Below the pieces are notes generated by a model. It ran no database searches. It was not told where the DNA came from and saw nothing but the letters and a program-made list of their open reading frames with translations. The position numbers were made by a program, and so were the translations under genes. Below, one piece after another: positions 1 through 5,187 of a DNA stretch of 5,187 nt (position 1 is its first letter; the number at the start of each line of letters is the position of its first letter). The stretch is from an uncultured Planctomycetaceae bacterium (GTDB lineage Bacteria; Planctomycetota; Planctomycetia; Planctomycetales; Planctomycetaceae): the NCBI GenBank assembly GCA_903823545.1, contig CAIJTL010001337.1:1-5187 (forward strand), given 5' to 3'.

Positions 1-24
1 GAATCTGTGTGAAAGGATTCTTCC

Positions 25-636
25 ATGACCGTTGCCGCGACTGCTGTTGAGCAAGTGCTTGTCGTTCCGACTCTGCTGTTTCATGAGATCGGCCACTTTC
101 AAGGATTTTGCGCTGACGCGGATCGGTATCTGAAGACTTTGCTCGATCCTGCTTACACAAGCTATCGCCCACGCAACGAAATGGAGCAAGACCCTAGCTT
201 CAAGCAACTGATTCCTTATTGCATCTTCCGCTGCAATGGCGAGATTTTTTCGTATCGCCGCGACAAAGGTCAGGGGGAATCACGATTGTTGGGTAAGCGA
301 TCGGTGGGGATCGGCGGCCACATTTCGACCGTTGACGAAGCGGCCGGAGGATCGTCCTACCTCGAAGGAATGCGCCGAGAAATCGAAGAAGAAGTCTTCC
401 TGGAGTCCGGGTATCGCCATGAGTGCGTTGGGCTGATCAACGACGACTTGACTGAAGTTGGCAAAGTTCATTTGGGGATCGTTCATATTTTTGATCTCGA
501 CGCGCCCCAAGTTCGCCCACGCGAACAGTCGATAATCCAGACAGGCTTTGCCACGCCCACTGATTTGTTGCGAGATCGCGACCAATTCGAGACGTGGTCA
601 CAGATTTGTTTGGATCACCTGTTTGCCGCATCTTGA
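25..636 (+). CDS. NUDIX-fold hydrolase-like protein with atypical Nudix box
   Basis: This 203-residue soluble protein shows a NUDIX signature. Gly97-Gly98-His99 is followed by a long loop and then Arg118-Glu119-Ile-Glu-Glu122-Glu123, matching the REUxEE core that binds the metal ion in enzymes cleaving nucleoside diphosphates linked to another moiety. The strand before it (about 62-78, ending in FSYRRD) and those after it (about 132-157) fit the rest of the fold. The classic spacing (Gly-x5-Glu-x7-Arg-Glu) is not kept: a loop of about 105-113, rich in Gly, Ala and Ser, sits between the glycines and the helix, and the usual Gly after the second Glu pair is replaced. Substrate cannot be read from the sequence. 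The start is supported by AAGGA at 13-17, 7 nt before the ATG. No signal peptide or membrane segment is seen, so it is probably cytoplasmic. It is followed after 82 nt by a same-strand gene with its own strong ribosome binding site. Fold fairly sure; activity unproven. Confidence 0.8.
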   Translation: MTVAATAVEQVLVVPTLLFHEIGHFQGFCADADRYLKTLLDPAYTSYRPRNEMEQDPSFKQLIPYCIFRCNGEIFSYRRDKGQGESRLLGKRSVGIGGHISTVDEAAGGSSYLEGMRREIEEEVFLESGYRHECVGLINDDLTEVGKVHLGIVHIFDLDAPQVRPREQSIIQTGFATPTDLLRDRDQFETWSQICLDHLFAAS

Positions 637-640
637 CGTT

Positions 641-667
641 CGACGCCGGAAATGACTTCCTGCGTCG
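641..667 (+). other. Intergenic hairpin after the NUDIX gene
   Basis: An inverted repeat begins 4 nt after the stop codon. CGACGC (641-646) pairs with GCGTCG (662-667). After one mismatch, GGAA (648-651) pairs with TTCC (657-660), leaving a 5-nt loop. There is no T-run after it, so it is not a standard intrinsic terminator in either direction. It may protect the 3' end of the upstream mRNA, attenuate, or be chance. The rest of the 82-nt gap (637-718) holds only the ribosome binding site of the next gene; I see no convincing promoter. Confidence 0.4.
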
Positions 668-718
668 CCCGTAAGCGGCAGATTCTGCACGCAACCTGCG
701 ACAAAGGAGTGTCGAACT

Positions 719-1495
719 ATGAAGTTCTCAGCGAGATCGATGATGTTTTGCGGAGCTGCCACCGCTGTTGCGGCAGCTTGGGCGTTTCTCGGAATGCCGT
801 GGCTGCAAGCGGCTGATACCGCTGGCTCAAAATCAACAGCCGCTTCCGCATCGGCCCCTAAGGCTGCTGCAAAGCCTGGCCAGATCAACGAAGAGCAACT
901 CGGCAACATGCTGAAGGCGATGGGAATTGAGTCCAAAAAGGTCGATTCCCGCTATGACTTTCAATTCAAAGCAGTCCACAACAAAGAAGAATGGGACTTG
1001 TCGATGACCGCGGTGTTGAGCCAAGACGGCTCAGCAATCTGGTTGATGGCGTGGCTGGATCAACTGCCGAAGTCGGCGGCGGACGTGCCTCGCACTGCCC
1101 TGCTCCGTTTACTCAGCGACAACGATCGCCTCGGTAGCGGCAAGTTCTTCGCCTATGTTGCCACCAACCGCCGGTTCGTGTTGCAAAGAGTCGTCGCCAA
1201 CGAAGGTGTGACCACGAAAGTCTTCCGAGCATGGCTCGATGACCTCGGCACCAGCGTCGCTGAGAGTTTCGATCACTGGTCGGTCTCTGCCTGGAAGGCC
1301 GCTGACACAACGACCAACACCGCGAGTGCCACTTCGCCGAAAGGCAAATCGTCAGCCGTCAATGCAGACCAAGACAACGACGATGATGACGCACCTGCCA
1401 CGAAGACGTCCGGCAGCAGCCCGAGCTTCAAAGGTGCTGGGACGGCTCCGGTTCGCACGGCACTCCCGGAAAAAACGGGAACCAGTCGCAAATAG
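719..1495 (+). CDS. Exported protein of unknown function, possible YbjN/T3S-chaperone-like fold
   Basis: This 258-residue protein has an N-terminal signal peptide: Lys2 and Arg6, a hydrophobic stretch at about 8-29, and a likely cleavage after LQA (residue 31). Residues 33-53 are an Ala/Ser/Lys low-complexity linker. Residues 55-193 form one compact domain with the apparent order helix (57-69), strands (about 78-113), helix (124-134), two strands (142-160) and a C-terminal helix (165-186). That order resembles YbjN and class I type III secretion chaperone-like folds, but this is a guess from pattern and not a recognised homology. Residues 194-258 look disordered, rich in Thr/Ser/Ala, with an acidic run at about 217-224. 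No catalytic motif is visible. The start has a strong Shine-Dalgarno sequence, AAAGGAGTG at 703-711. It may be cotranscribed with the NUDIX gene. It converges on the desaturase gene with only 6 nt between stop codons, and its likely terminator lies inside that gene. The gene is real; the function is unknown. Confidence 0.85.
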   Translation: MKFSARSMMFCGAATAVAAAWAFLGMPWLQAADTAGSKSTAASASAPKAAAKPGQINEEQLGNMLKAMGIESKKVDSRYDFQFKAVHNKEEWDLSMTAVLSQDGSAIWLMAWLDQLPKSAADVPRTALLRLLSDNDRLGSGKFFAYVATNRRFVLQRVVANEGVTTKVFRAWLDDLGTSVAESFDHWSVSAWKAADTTTNTASATSPKGKSSAVNADQDNDDDDAPATKTSGSSPSFKGAGTAPVRTALPEKTGTSRK

Positions 1496-1514
1496 CTCGC
1501 TCTAAGGAGCGGCT
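1494..1514. other. Hairpin spanning the convergent stop codons
   Basis: AGC (1494-1496) and CGCTC (1498-1502) pair with GAGCG (1507-1511) and GCT (1512-1514). This gives an 8-bp stem with one bulged T at 1497 and a TAAG loop. It covers the end of the + strand gene's stop codon, the 6-nt gap and the desaturase stop codon. On the - strand it is followed only by ATTTG, and on the + strand by no T-run. It could be a weak terminator or 3' stabiliser for the desaturase mRNA, but the evidence is thin. Confidence 0.35.
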
Positions 1515-2470
1515 GAATTGGAAACGTTTTCACCGACCGCAGGATTACTGACGATCCACGGTAATGTGTCAAAGAACGCCGACAGATATCCGTTGAACAA
1601 CGGGTATTTGTCGGCGTTTTCTTTTTGCAGTTCGTCGAAAGCATCACGCAGCCGAGCATGATCTAGCTTCGGAAAACGGTGATGAGGACCATGCACGGCG
1701 AGGTCGAAGTCGAAATACACGAACAACCGCGTGATCGGATTTATGGCCAAGATCGTCCGTGTGCCGAGCATCGGATCGCCCGTCGGATACCCGAGATGTT
1801 CGGTCAACTTGCGCAGCGAATTGCAACTTGCCGCCAGCGCGGGTGGCAACAACCAGATCGGCTCGAAGTTCTGCCATTCGATCACGCCAGCGTCGAACGT
1901 CACGATCACAAAAGCGGCCACTCCGCTCCAAAAAGCCAAGACGCCGAGGTACTCATTGCGAATTGTTCGCCTTACGTTTTCCGGCAAGCGCGATGAGCGG
2001 ACAAAGTAGATTCGGCTGTAAACAGCAGGAGTCACGACGATTGCGAAAACAATATCCAGCCAGACAAACATCCGCCGAAATCGCCGCGACTTTTGCGGAT
2101 CGCCATACGGCCAAAGCTCCCAGTCGTCAGCCGAGTTCAAGTAAGCATGATGCCGACGATGGACTTCGCGGAACAACGAGATTGGCGAAAAAATGATTGT
2201 GCCGACCACACGTCCATACCACAGATCGACCGCAGTGTTGCGACTGAGTGTGAAATGCGCGGCTTCGTGATAACTGCCGGCCACACAAATCCAACAAATG
2301 GTCGTGAACGCCAGCCAAGCCGTCATGGCCCAACCGGATTCGCCTCCCCAGTGAGCGACCATTGCAGCATGACCCACGACGACGCCGACCGGAAAGGTCA
2401 AGAAGCGAGGCCATAACGTCCAATGACTCGAACGCGACTTTTCGACGATCGTCGGTAACTCTGCCGACAT
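1502..2470 (-). CDS. Membrane fatty acid desaturase
   Basis: This 322-residue integral membrane protein belongs to the membrane fatty acid desaturase/hydroxylase superfamily, di-iron enzymes that introduce double bonds (or sometimes hydroxyls) into acyl chains using O2 and an electron donor. All histidine boxes are present: HEAAH (68-72), HRRHH (104-108) and HGPHH (260-264), plus His225 in TEHLG, which commonly supplies a further ligand. Hydrophobic segments lie at about 22-40, 48-66, 86-100, 134-152 and 174-194, in the usual hairpin arrangement around the His boxes. Length is normal for the family, and nothing suggests inactivation. The ATG is preceded by AGGTG (2475-2479), which overlaps the TAG stop of the upstream acyltransferase gene, so translation is probably coupled. 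Substrate (acyl-lipid, acyl-CoA or acyl-carrier) and position of the double bond cannot be told. A carotenoid-type hydroxylase or ketolase is the main alternative, though the third box and the residues after it (HHRFPKLDHARL) look more like acyl desaturases. Codons 284-300 double as a terminator-like hairpin on the opposite strand. Confidence 0.92.
   Translation of the reverse strand: MSAELPTIVEKSRSSHWTLWPRFLTFPVGVVVGHAAMVAHWGGESGWAMTAWLAFTTICWICVAGSYHEAAHFTLSRNTAVDLWYGRVVGTIIFSPISLFREVHRRHHAYLNSADDWELWPYGDPQKSRRFRRMFVWLDIVFAIVVTPAVYSRIYFVRSSRLPENVRRTIRNEYLGVLAFWSGVAAFVIVTFDAGVIEWQNFEPIWLLPPALAASCNSLRKLTEHLGYPTGDPMLGTRTILAINPITRLFVYFDFDLAVHGPHHRFPKLDHARLRDAFDELQKENADKYPLFNGYLSAFFDTLPWIVSNPAVGENVSNSAAP
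1573..1626 (+). terminator. Intrinsic terminator of the + strand gene, embedded in the desaturase CDS
   Basis: Positions 1573-1594 pair with 1599-1620 with no bulge or internal loop, giving a 22-bp stem closed by the loop GAAC (1595-1598). The core arms are AACGCCGACA (1575-1584) and TGTCGGCGTT (1609-1618). The tail is TTTTCTTTTT (1617-1626). Nineteen pairs are Watson-Crick. The other three (1589/1604, 1585/1608, 1574/1619) are U-G or G-U in + strand RNA, but A-C mismatches in - strand RNA. The T-rich tail also exists only on the + side. The stem starts 77 nt after the stop of the gene ending at 1495, so that transcript would end inside, and antisense to, the 3' part of the desaturase gene. 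Free energy was not computed. Confidence 0.8.
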
Positions 2471-2474
2471 GTAA

Positions 2475-2480
2475 CACCTA
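2475..2480 (-). promoter_or_regulatory. Ribosome binding site of the desaturase, overlapping the upstream stop
   Basis: Read on the - strand, TAGGTG contains the acyltransferase stop codon TAG (2480-2478) and the Shine-Dalgarno-like AGGTG (2479-2475), followed after 4 nt by the desaturase ATG. Terminating ribosomes would sit on the re-initiation site. This supports one bicistronic mRNA with translational coupling. Confidence 0.7.
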
Positions 2481-3926
2481 CGGAGTTTGTTGAGATTGAG
2501 ATTGAGATTGAGGAGGAAGTTGTTGCGTTGGGACGACCTGCTCTGTGCGTGATGGGCCAGCGACCGCCCGCAAACGATTCACAAATCGGTCCAGTAACTC
2601 GTTGGCATCCGCTTGTGATAAATGCCAGACATCCGGATGCAAATTGACAATTAGTTCGCCAGCATAAGTTCCGAGCGATACCCCCGCATGAGTGTGCGGC
2701 CGCACCGGCGCGGCTCCGTCAAAGCTTTCCAAGACGATGTTGCCTGCGACAATTTTGCCTCGTTGCAGCGGAAAACGGGCCGACATCTGACGTCGGATGT
2801 CACCGACGTTTGCCAAGATCACGGTCGCCAAACAGTGACGCTCCGAGACCGAGAAGCTCAAGGCCCCCGGAATTCGTGCTGCCCATCGGACGCCGGTGGC
2901 GCAGTACCAACCCAACCGGCAATTCACGATGCGGTCGGTTTGTTGATGCAAGTCTTTCAGTAACGCATCAACGTCGATTCGTTTGCCCAACTGCCGCGCA
3001 ACGAAGAACATGCTCAACACATTGGCTGCAGGCAATCCATCATGCTGTTCGGTTCGCATACTCACCGGCATGCCGATCCGAAGCCAGTGCTTCGGATGCC
3101 AAGTGCTTCGCTCGCGGTTCCAGTCATGGAGCGTCAAAAACATCTCGCGCAGGTACAAATCATTCGGTGAGACGCCGCGTTTTGATGCGAACTCTCGAAG
3201 ACGAGTCGCCTCGTGCCGGTTCAGACGCCGAGTCAGCAGGGCCGGGAATTCGATATCCCGTTGATCGTCTGAATGCATTCGCACGGCGAGTGGTTTTGGC
3301 TGTCGAGCAAACAGATGCCATGCCTCTTCGGCGAACAGTTTCAAATCGGCGAATCGCTGCCGCCGAGAATCGAACCGTCCCGATCCGTGATCGCCACGCG
3401 TCCTCAGTCGCGCAATTTCGAGCGTCCCAAATTCGGGAGTCTCTTCGCCCGGAAGAACAGTGACCTGCCCATACGCCGCCAGCAAATCTCCCAGAAATTG
3501 AATCGCGCCCAATCCGTCGGTCGCCGCATGATGAAACTGAAACGTGAGCCGTGCCCGCTTGCATGTTGAATGCACCCAAACACGGAGTCCGACCTCTCGC
3601 GTTAGGTCGATGTACTCACCCAACGGCAGCCGAAGACGTGCGTCAACTTCCGAATTCGTCTCCGCATCAGTCCAATCCACCGGCGGTTCATCGGCTTCAC
3701 TCGGCAACCAACACCAACCTCGCCAGCCATCACGAACGATCCGGCTCTTCAAAAGTGGATGGCGTTCTAATGATTTTTTCATCGCGTCAAGAAAAACTAC
3801 TCTTTGTAGTTCTCCCGAAACTTCCAGGCGAATCACAAACGTCATCGGATAGCGAGTTCGGTCGTCTTTCCACATGTAATGCTCCCAAGCAACCAACGGG
3901 AGCGGGAAGACGTTCTTCTCGTTCAT
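2478..3926 (-). CDS. Stand-alone condensation/WS-DGAT-type acyltransferase
   Basis: This 482-residue protein (from the preferred ATG) belongs to the chloramphenicol-acetyltransferase-like superfamily, which includes NRPS condensation domains, PapA-type acyltransferases and wax ester synthases/DGATs. These move an acyl group from a thioester (CoA or carrier protein) to an alcohol or amine. The key motif HHAATDG (HHxxxDG) is at residues 132-138; its second His is the expected general base. Other family-like segments are FLDAMKKSLERHPLLKSRI near the N-terminus (about 45-63), RIGMPVSMR (283-291) and VILANVGDI (369-377). Length matches a single free-standing enzyme, and no adenylation or carrier domain is fused. 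The last residues are a Gln/Ser repeat (QSQSQSQQTP), probably disordered. No signal peptide or clear membrane segment is seen. The gene is the first of a coupled pair with the desaturase and is divergent from a carbamoyltransferase, so a lipid or lipid-like product is plausible. Substrates are unknown. A GTG start at 4070 would add 48 residues but is less likely. Confidence 0.85.
   Translation of the reverse strand: MNEKNVFPLPLVAWEHYMWKDDRTRYPMTFVIRLEVSGELQRVVFLDAMKKSLERHPLLKSRIVRDGWRGWCWLPSEADEPPVDWTDAETNSEVDARLRLPLGEYIDLTREVGLRVWVHSTCKRARLTFQFHHAATDGLGAIQFLGDLLAAYGQVTVLPGEETPEFGTLEIARLRTRGDHGSGRFDSRRQRFADLKLFAEEAWHLFARQPKPLAVRMHSDDQRDIEFPALLTRRLNRHEATRLREFASKRGVSPNDLYLREMFLTLHDWNRERSTWHPKHWLRIGMPVSMRTEQHDGLPAANVLSMFFVARQLGKRIDVDALLKDLHQQTDRIVNCRLGWYCATGVRWAARIPGALSFSVSERHCLATVILANVGDIRRQMSARFPLQRGKIVAGNIVLESFDGAAPVRPHTHAGVSLGTYAGELIVNLHPDVWHLSQADANELLDRFVNRLRAVAGPSRTEQVVPTQQLPPQSQSQSQQTP
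2490..2510. repeat. Hexanucleotide tandem repeat in the acyltransferase 3' end
   Basis: Three and a half copies of a 6-nt unit (CAATCT on the coding strand) encode Gln-Ser three times followed by Gln, just before the stop codon. Slippage would add or remove two codons without shifting frame, so it could vary tail length but not switch the gene off. It lies 20-40 nt upstream of the desaturase start. Confidence 0.75.
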
Positions 3927-4140
3927 GAATTTTCCTTCAAAGACCAGACCTTGACCGGTGCAATAGTAACATCTTGCCTCGTCGTCCGTATTCTGCACAA
4001 CATCAGATGGTGCCGAGCATTCTCTTGCACACTCCGCAGCACCGTCGAGCTTGCTAAAGTACTGTCGCACTTATCTTCACGAACGACACACCGGAAACCA
4101 GCGGGGAGCTGACGCACCCCATTCGCCTAAAGAATTATTC
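3927..4140. promoter_or_regulatory. Divergent intergenic region with no readable promoter
   Basis: This 214-nt gap separates the start of the acyltransferase-desaturase operon (leftward) from that of the carbamoyltransferase (rightward). Promoters for both must lie here unless transcription enters from elsewhere. I find no convincing -35/-10 pair. TTGCTA (4051-4056) with TTATCT (4071-4076) has a spacer of only 14 nt, and a leftward TACTTT (4061-4056) lacks a good -35. A 9-nt odd palindrome GAATTATTC (4132-4140) abuts the carbamoyltransferase ATG. No operator or riboswitch is recognised. Confidence 0.4.
3933..3938 (-). promoter_or_regulatory. Ribosome binding site that decides the acyltransferase start
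   Basis: Read on the - strand, GAAGGA lies 6 nt before the ATG at 3926, a good Shine-Dalgarno position. The more distal in-frame GTG at 4070 has no comparable site, and the 48 residues between them (Cys-rich, no family resemblance) do not look like protein. The 3926 start is therefore preferred. Confidence 0.7.
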
Positions 4141-5187
4141 ATGACGAATATCCTTGGCCTTTCGGCGTTCTATCACGATTCGGCTGCCTGCTTGGTCGTT
4201 GATGGTAATATCGTAGCCGCCGCTCAGGAAGAACGCTTTTCTCGCAAGAAACACGACGAGCGGTTTCCGAAGCTCGCTGTCGAATACTGCTTGAGCGAAG
4301 CGAGGATCACGCCAGAGCAACTCGATTATGTTGCATTCTATGATAAGCCGTTGCTGAAGTTTGATCGCCTGCTCGAAACGTATCTCGGTTTCGCTCCGGC
4401 AGGGTTCGGCAGTTTCGTCAAGGCGATGCCCGTGTGGCTGAAGGACAAACTGTATCTTCCAAAAACGATGCGGCGAGAATTGCCCGGCTACTCAAAGCGG
4501 TTCGTCTTCACTGAGCATCATGAATCGCACGCAGCGAGCGCGTTCTATCCTTCGCCATTTGAACGAGCCGCCGTGCTGACTGTCGACGGTGTCGGCGAAT
4601 GGGCGACCGCCAGCATCGGTGTTGGAGACGGCAATCGCTTGCGACTGACTCACGAAATGCAATTTCCACATTCGCCTGGATTGTTGTATTCGGCATTCAC
4701 CTACTTTTGCGGCTTTCGAGTGAACTCCGGCGAATACAAGCTGATGGGCCTCGCTCCTTATGGTGAGCCGAAATACGCGGACCTCATTCGCGAACGGTTG
4801 ATCGACATGAAGGACGACGGCTCGTTCCGTATGGACATGTCGTACTTCAACTATTGTCAGGGGCTGACTATGACGTCGAAGAAGTTTGACCAACTCTTCG
4901 GCGGCCCACCGCGAAAGCCAGAAGCACCGCTCACTCAACGCGAGATGGATTTGGCCGCGTCGATTCAAGTCGTCACCGAAGAGATTTTGCTACGGATGGC
5001 CCGCCACGTTCATGACGTCACTGGCGAAAACCAACTTTGCCTCGCTGGGGGAGTCGCTCTGAATTGCGTGGCCAACGGCCGCGTCCTTCGCGAAGGTCCG
5101 TTCGAGAGCCTGTGGATTCAACCCGCCGCCGGTGACGCGGGCGGTGCGCTCGGAGCGGCGCTGTTTGTCTGGCATCAATTGCTGGGA
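4141..5187 (+). CDS. Carbamoyltransferase, NodU/TobZ family (N-terminal part; runs off the window)
   Basis: The reading frame is open for 349 codons to the window edge with no stop. Family members transfer carbamoyl from carbamoyl phosphate, through an enzyme-made carbamoyl-adenylate, to a hydroxyl of a sugar or natural product. They have a Kae1-like domain followed by a YrdC-like domain. What is visible is the Kae1-like part. It has the opening GLSAFYHDSA (6-15), AAQEERFSRKKHD (27-39), the metal-site motif HHESH (126-130; His126 and His130 fit HxxxH), VDGVGEW (148-154), GEYKLMGLAPYG (197-208), LAGGVALNCVANG (301-313) and AAGDAGGALGAAL (329-341), whose Asp332 fits the third metal ligand. No key residue seems lost. 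The missing C-terminal part, probably about 200 residues or more by family norm, should hold the YrdC-like domain. The start at the ATG gives the family-typical N-terminus, but only a weak AAAGAA lies before it; GGGGAG at 4103-4108 is too far away. The acceptor is unknown. Divergent position suggests joint work with the acyltransferase and desaturase. Confidence 0.93.
   Translation, partial: MTNILGLSAFYHDSAACLVVDGNIVAAAQEERFSRKKHDERFPKLAVEYCLSEARITPEQLDYVAFYDKPLLKFDRLLETYLGFAPAGFGSFVKAMPVWLKDKLYLPKTMRRELPGYSKRFVFTEHHESHAASAFYPSPFERAAVLTVDGVGEWATASIGVGDGNRLRLTHEMQFPHSPGLLYSAFTYFCGFRVNSGEYKLMGLAPYGEPKYADLIRERLIDMKDDGSFRMDMSYFNYCQGLTMTSKKFDQLFGGPPRKPEAPLTQREMDLAASIQVVTEEILLRMARHVHDVTGENQLCLAGGVALNCVANGRVLREGPFESLWIQPAAGDAGGALGAALFVWHQLLG

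Noticed and set aside
1464..1480. Small hairpin TCCCG / CGGGA with an A-rich loop at the end of the 719-1495 gene, considered as a terminator.
   Set aside because: The stem is only 5 bp, the A/T run is in the loop rather than after the stem, and it lies within the coding sequence. The 1573-1626 structure is far stronger.
1679..2416. Several open frames of about 90-145 codons on the + strand opposite the desaturase.
   Set aside because: They are Arg/Ser/Pro-rich, lack ribosome binding sites and family resemblance, and mirror a well-supported desaturase gene on the other strand.
2810..3463. A 217-codon + strand open frame opposite the acyltransferase.
   Set aside because: Its composition (very rich in Arg, Ser, Pro and Ala) is typical of antisense shadow frames, and the - strand frame carries the HHxxxDG motif and family-like segments.
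2478..3926. Reading the HHxxxDG protein as part of a nonribosomal peptide synthetase.
   Set aside because: There is no adenylation, carrier or thioesterase domain in the gene or its neighbours in the window; a stand-alone acyltransferase fits better.
4051..4076. TTGCTA and TTATCT as a sigma-70 promoter for the carbamoyltransferase.
   Set aside because: The 14-nt spacer is too short and both boxes are poor matches, so it is not listed as a promoter.
4492..4968. A 158-codon - strand open frame opposite the carbamoyltransferase.
   Set aside because: The + strand frame has multiple carbamoyltransferase motifs throughout this stretch; the antisense frame has no recognisable features.

Overview
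The window is 5187 bases of ordinary bacterial chromosome. It is moderately GC-rich and densely coded, with no mobile element, RNA gene or CRISPR array visible. The overall look suggests a planctomycete (Planctomycetota): Ala/Ser/Thr-rich low-complexity tails, an exported protein with no recognised name, and a carbamoyltransferase beside lipid-type enzymes. This assignment is an impression from gene style, not a proof.

Layout, left to right. (1) 25-636 (+) encodes a NUDIX-fold protein with an atypical, stretched Nudix box. (2) 719-1495 (+) encodes a secreted or periplasmic protein with a signal peptide, one small alpha/beta domain and a disordered acidic tail; its function is unknown. (3) 1502-2470 (-) encodes a membrane fatty acid desaturase with all three histidine boxes. 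It is convergent with gene 2 and only 6 nt from it. (4) 2478-3926 (-) encodes a stand-alone condensation/wax-ester-synthase-type acyltransferase with an HHxxxDG motif. It lies directly upstream of the desaturase, and its stop codon overlaps the desaturase ribosome binding site, so the two form one translationally coupled operon. (5) 4141 to the right edge (+) encodes the Kae1-like domain of a NodU/TobZ-type carbamoyltransferase, transcribed divergently from the acyltransferase-desaturase pair across a 214-nt gap.

Genes 3-5 look like a small lipid or natural-product tailoring locus: an acyl-transfer enzyme, an acyl-chain desaturase and an O-carbamoylation enzyme. The product is unknown and the grouping is an inference from adjacency.

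The strongest unexpected signal is a 22-bp hairpin with a 4-nt loop and a T-rich tail at 1573-1626. It has the form of an intrinsic terminator for the + strand gene 719-1495, but it lies entirely inside the coding sequence of the convergent desaturase. Its three non-Watson-Crick positions are all G-U wobbles in + strand RNA and A-C mismatches in - strand RNA, which points to selection on the + strand transcript.
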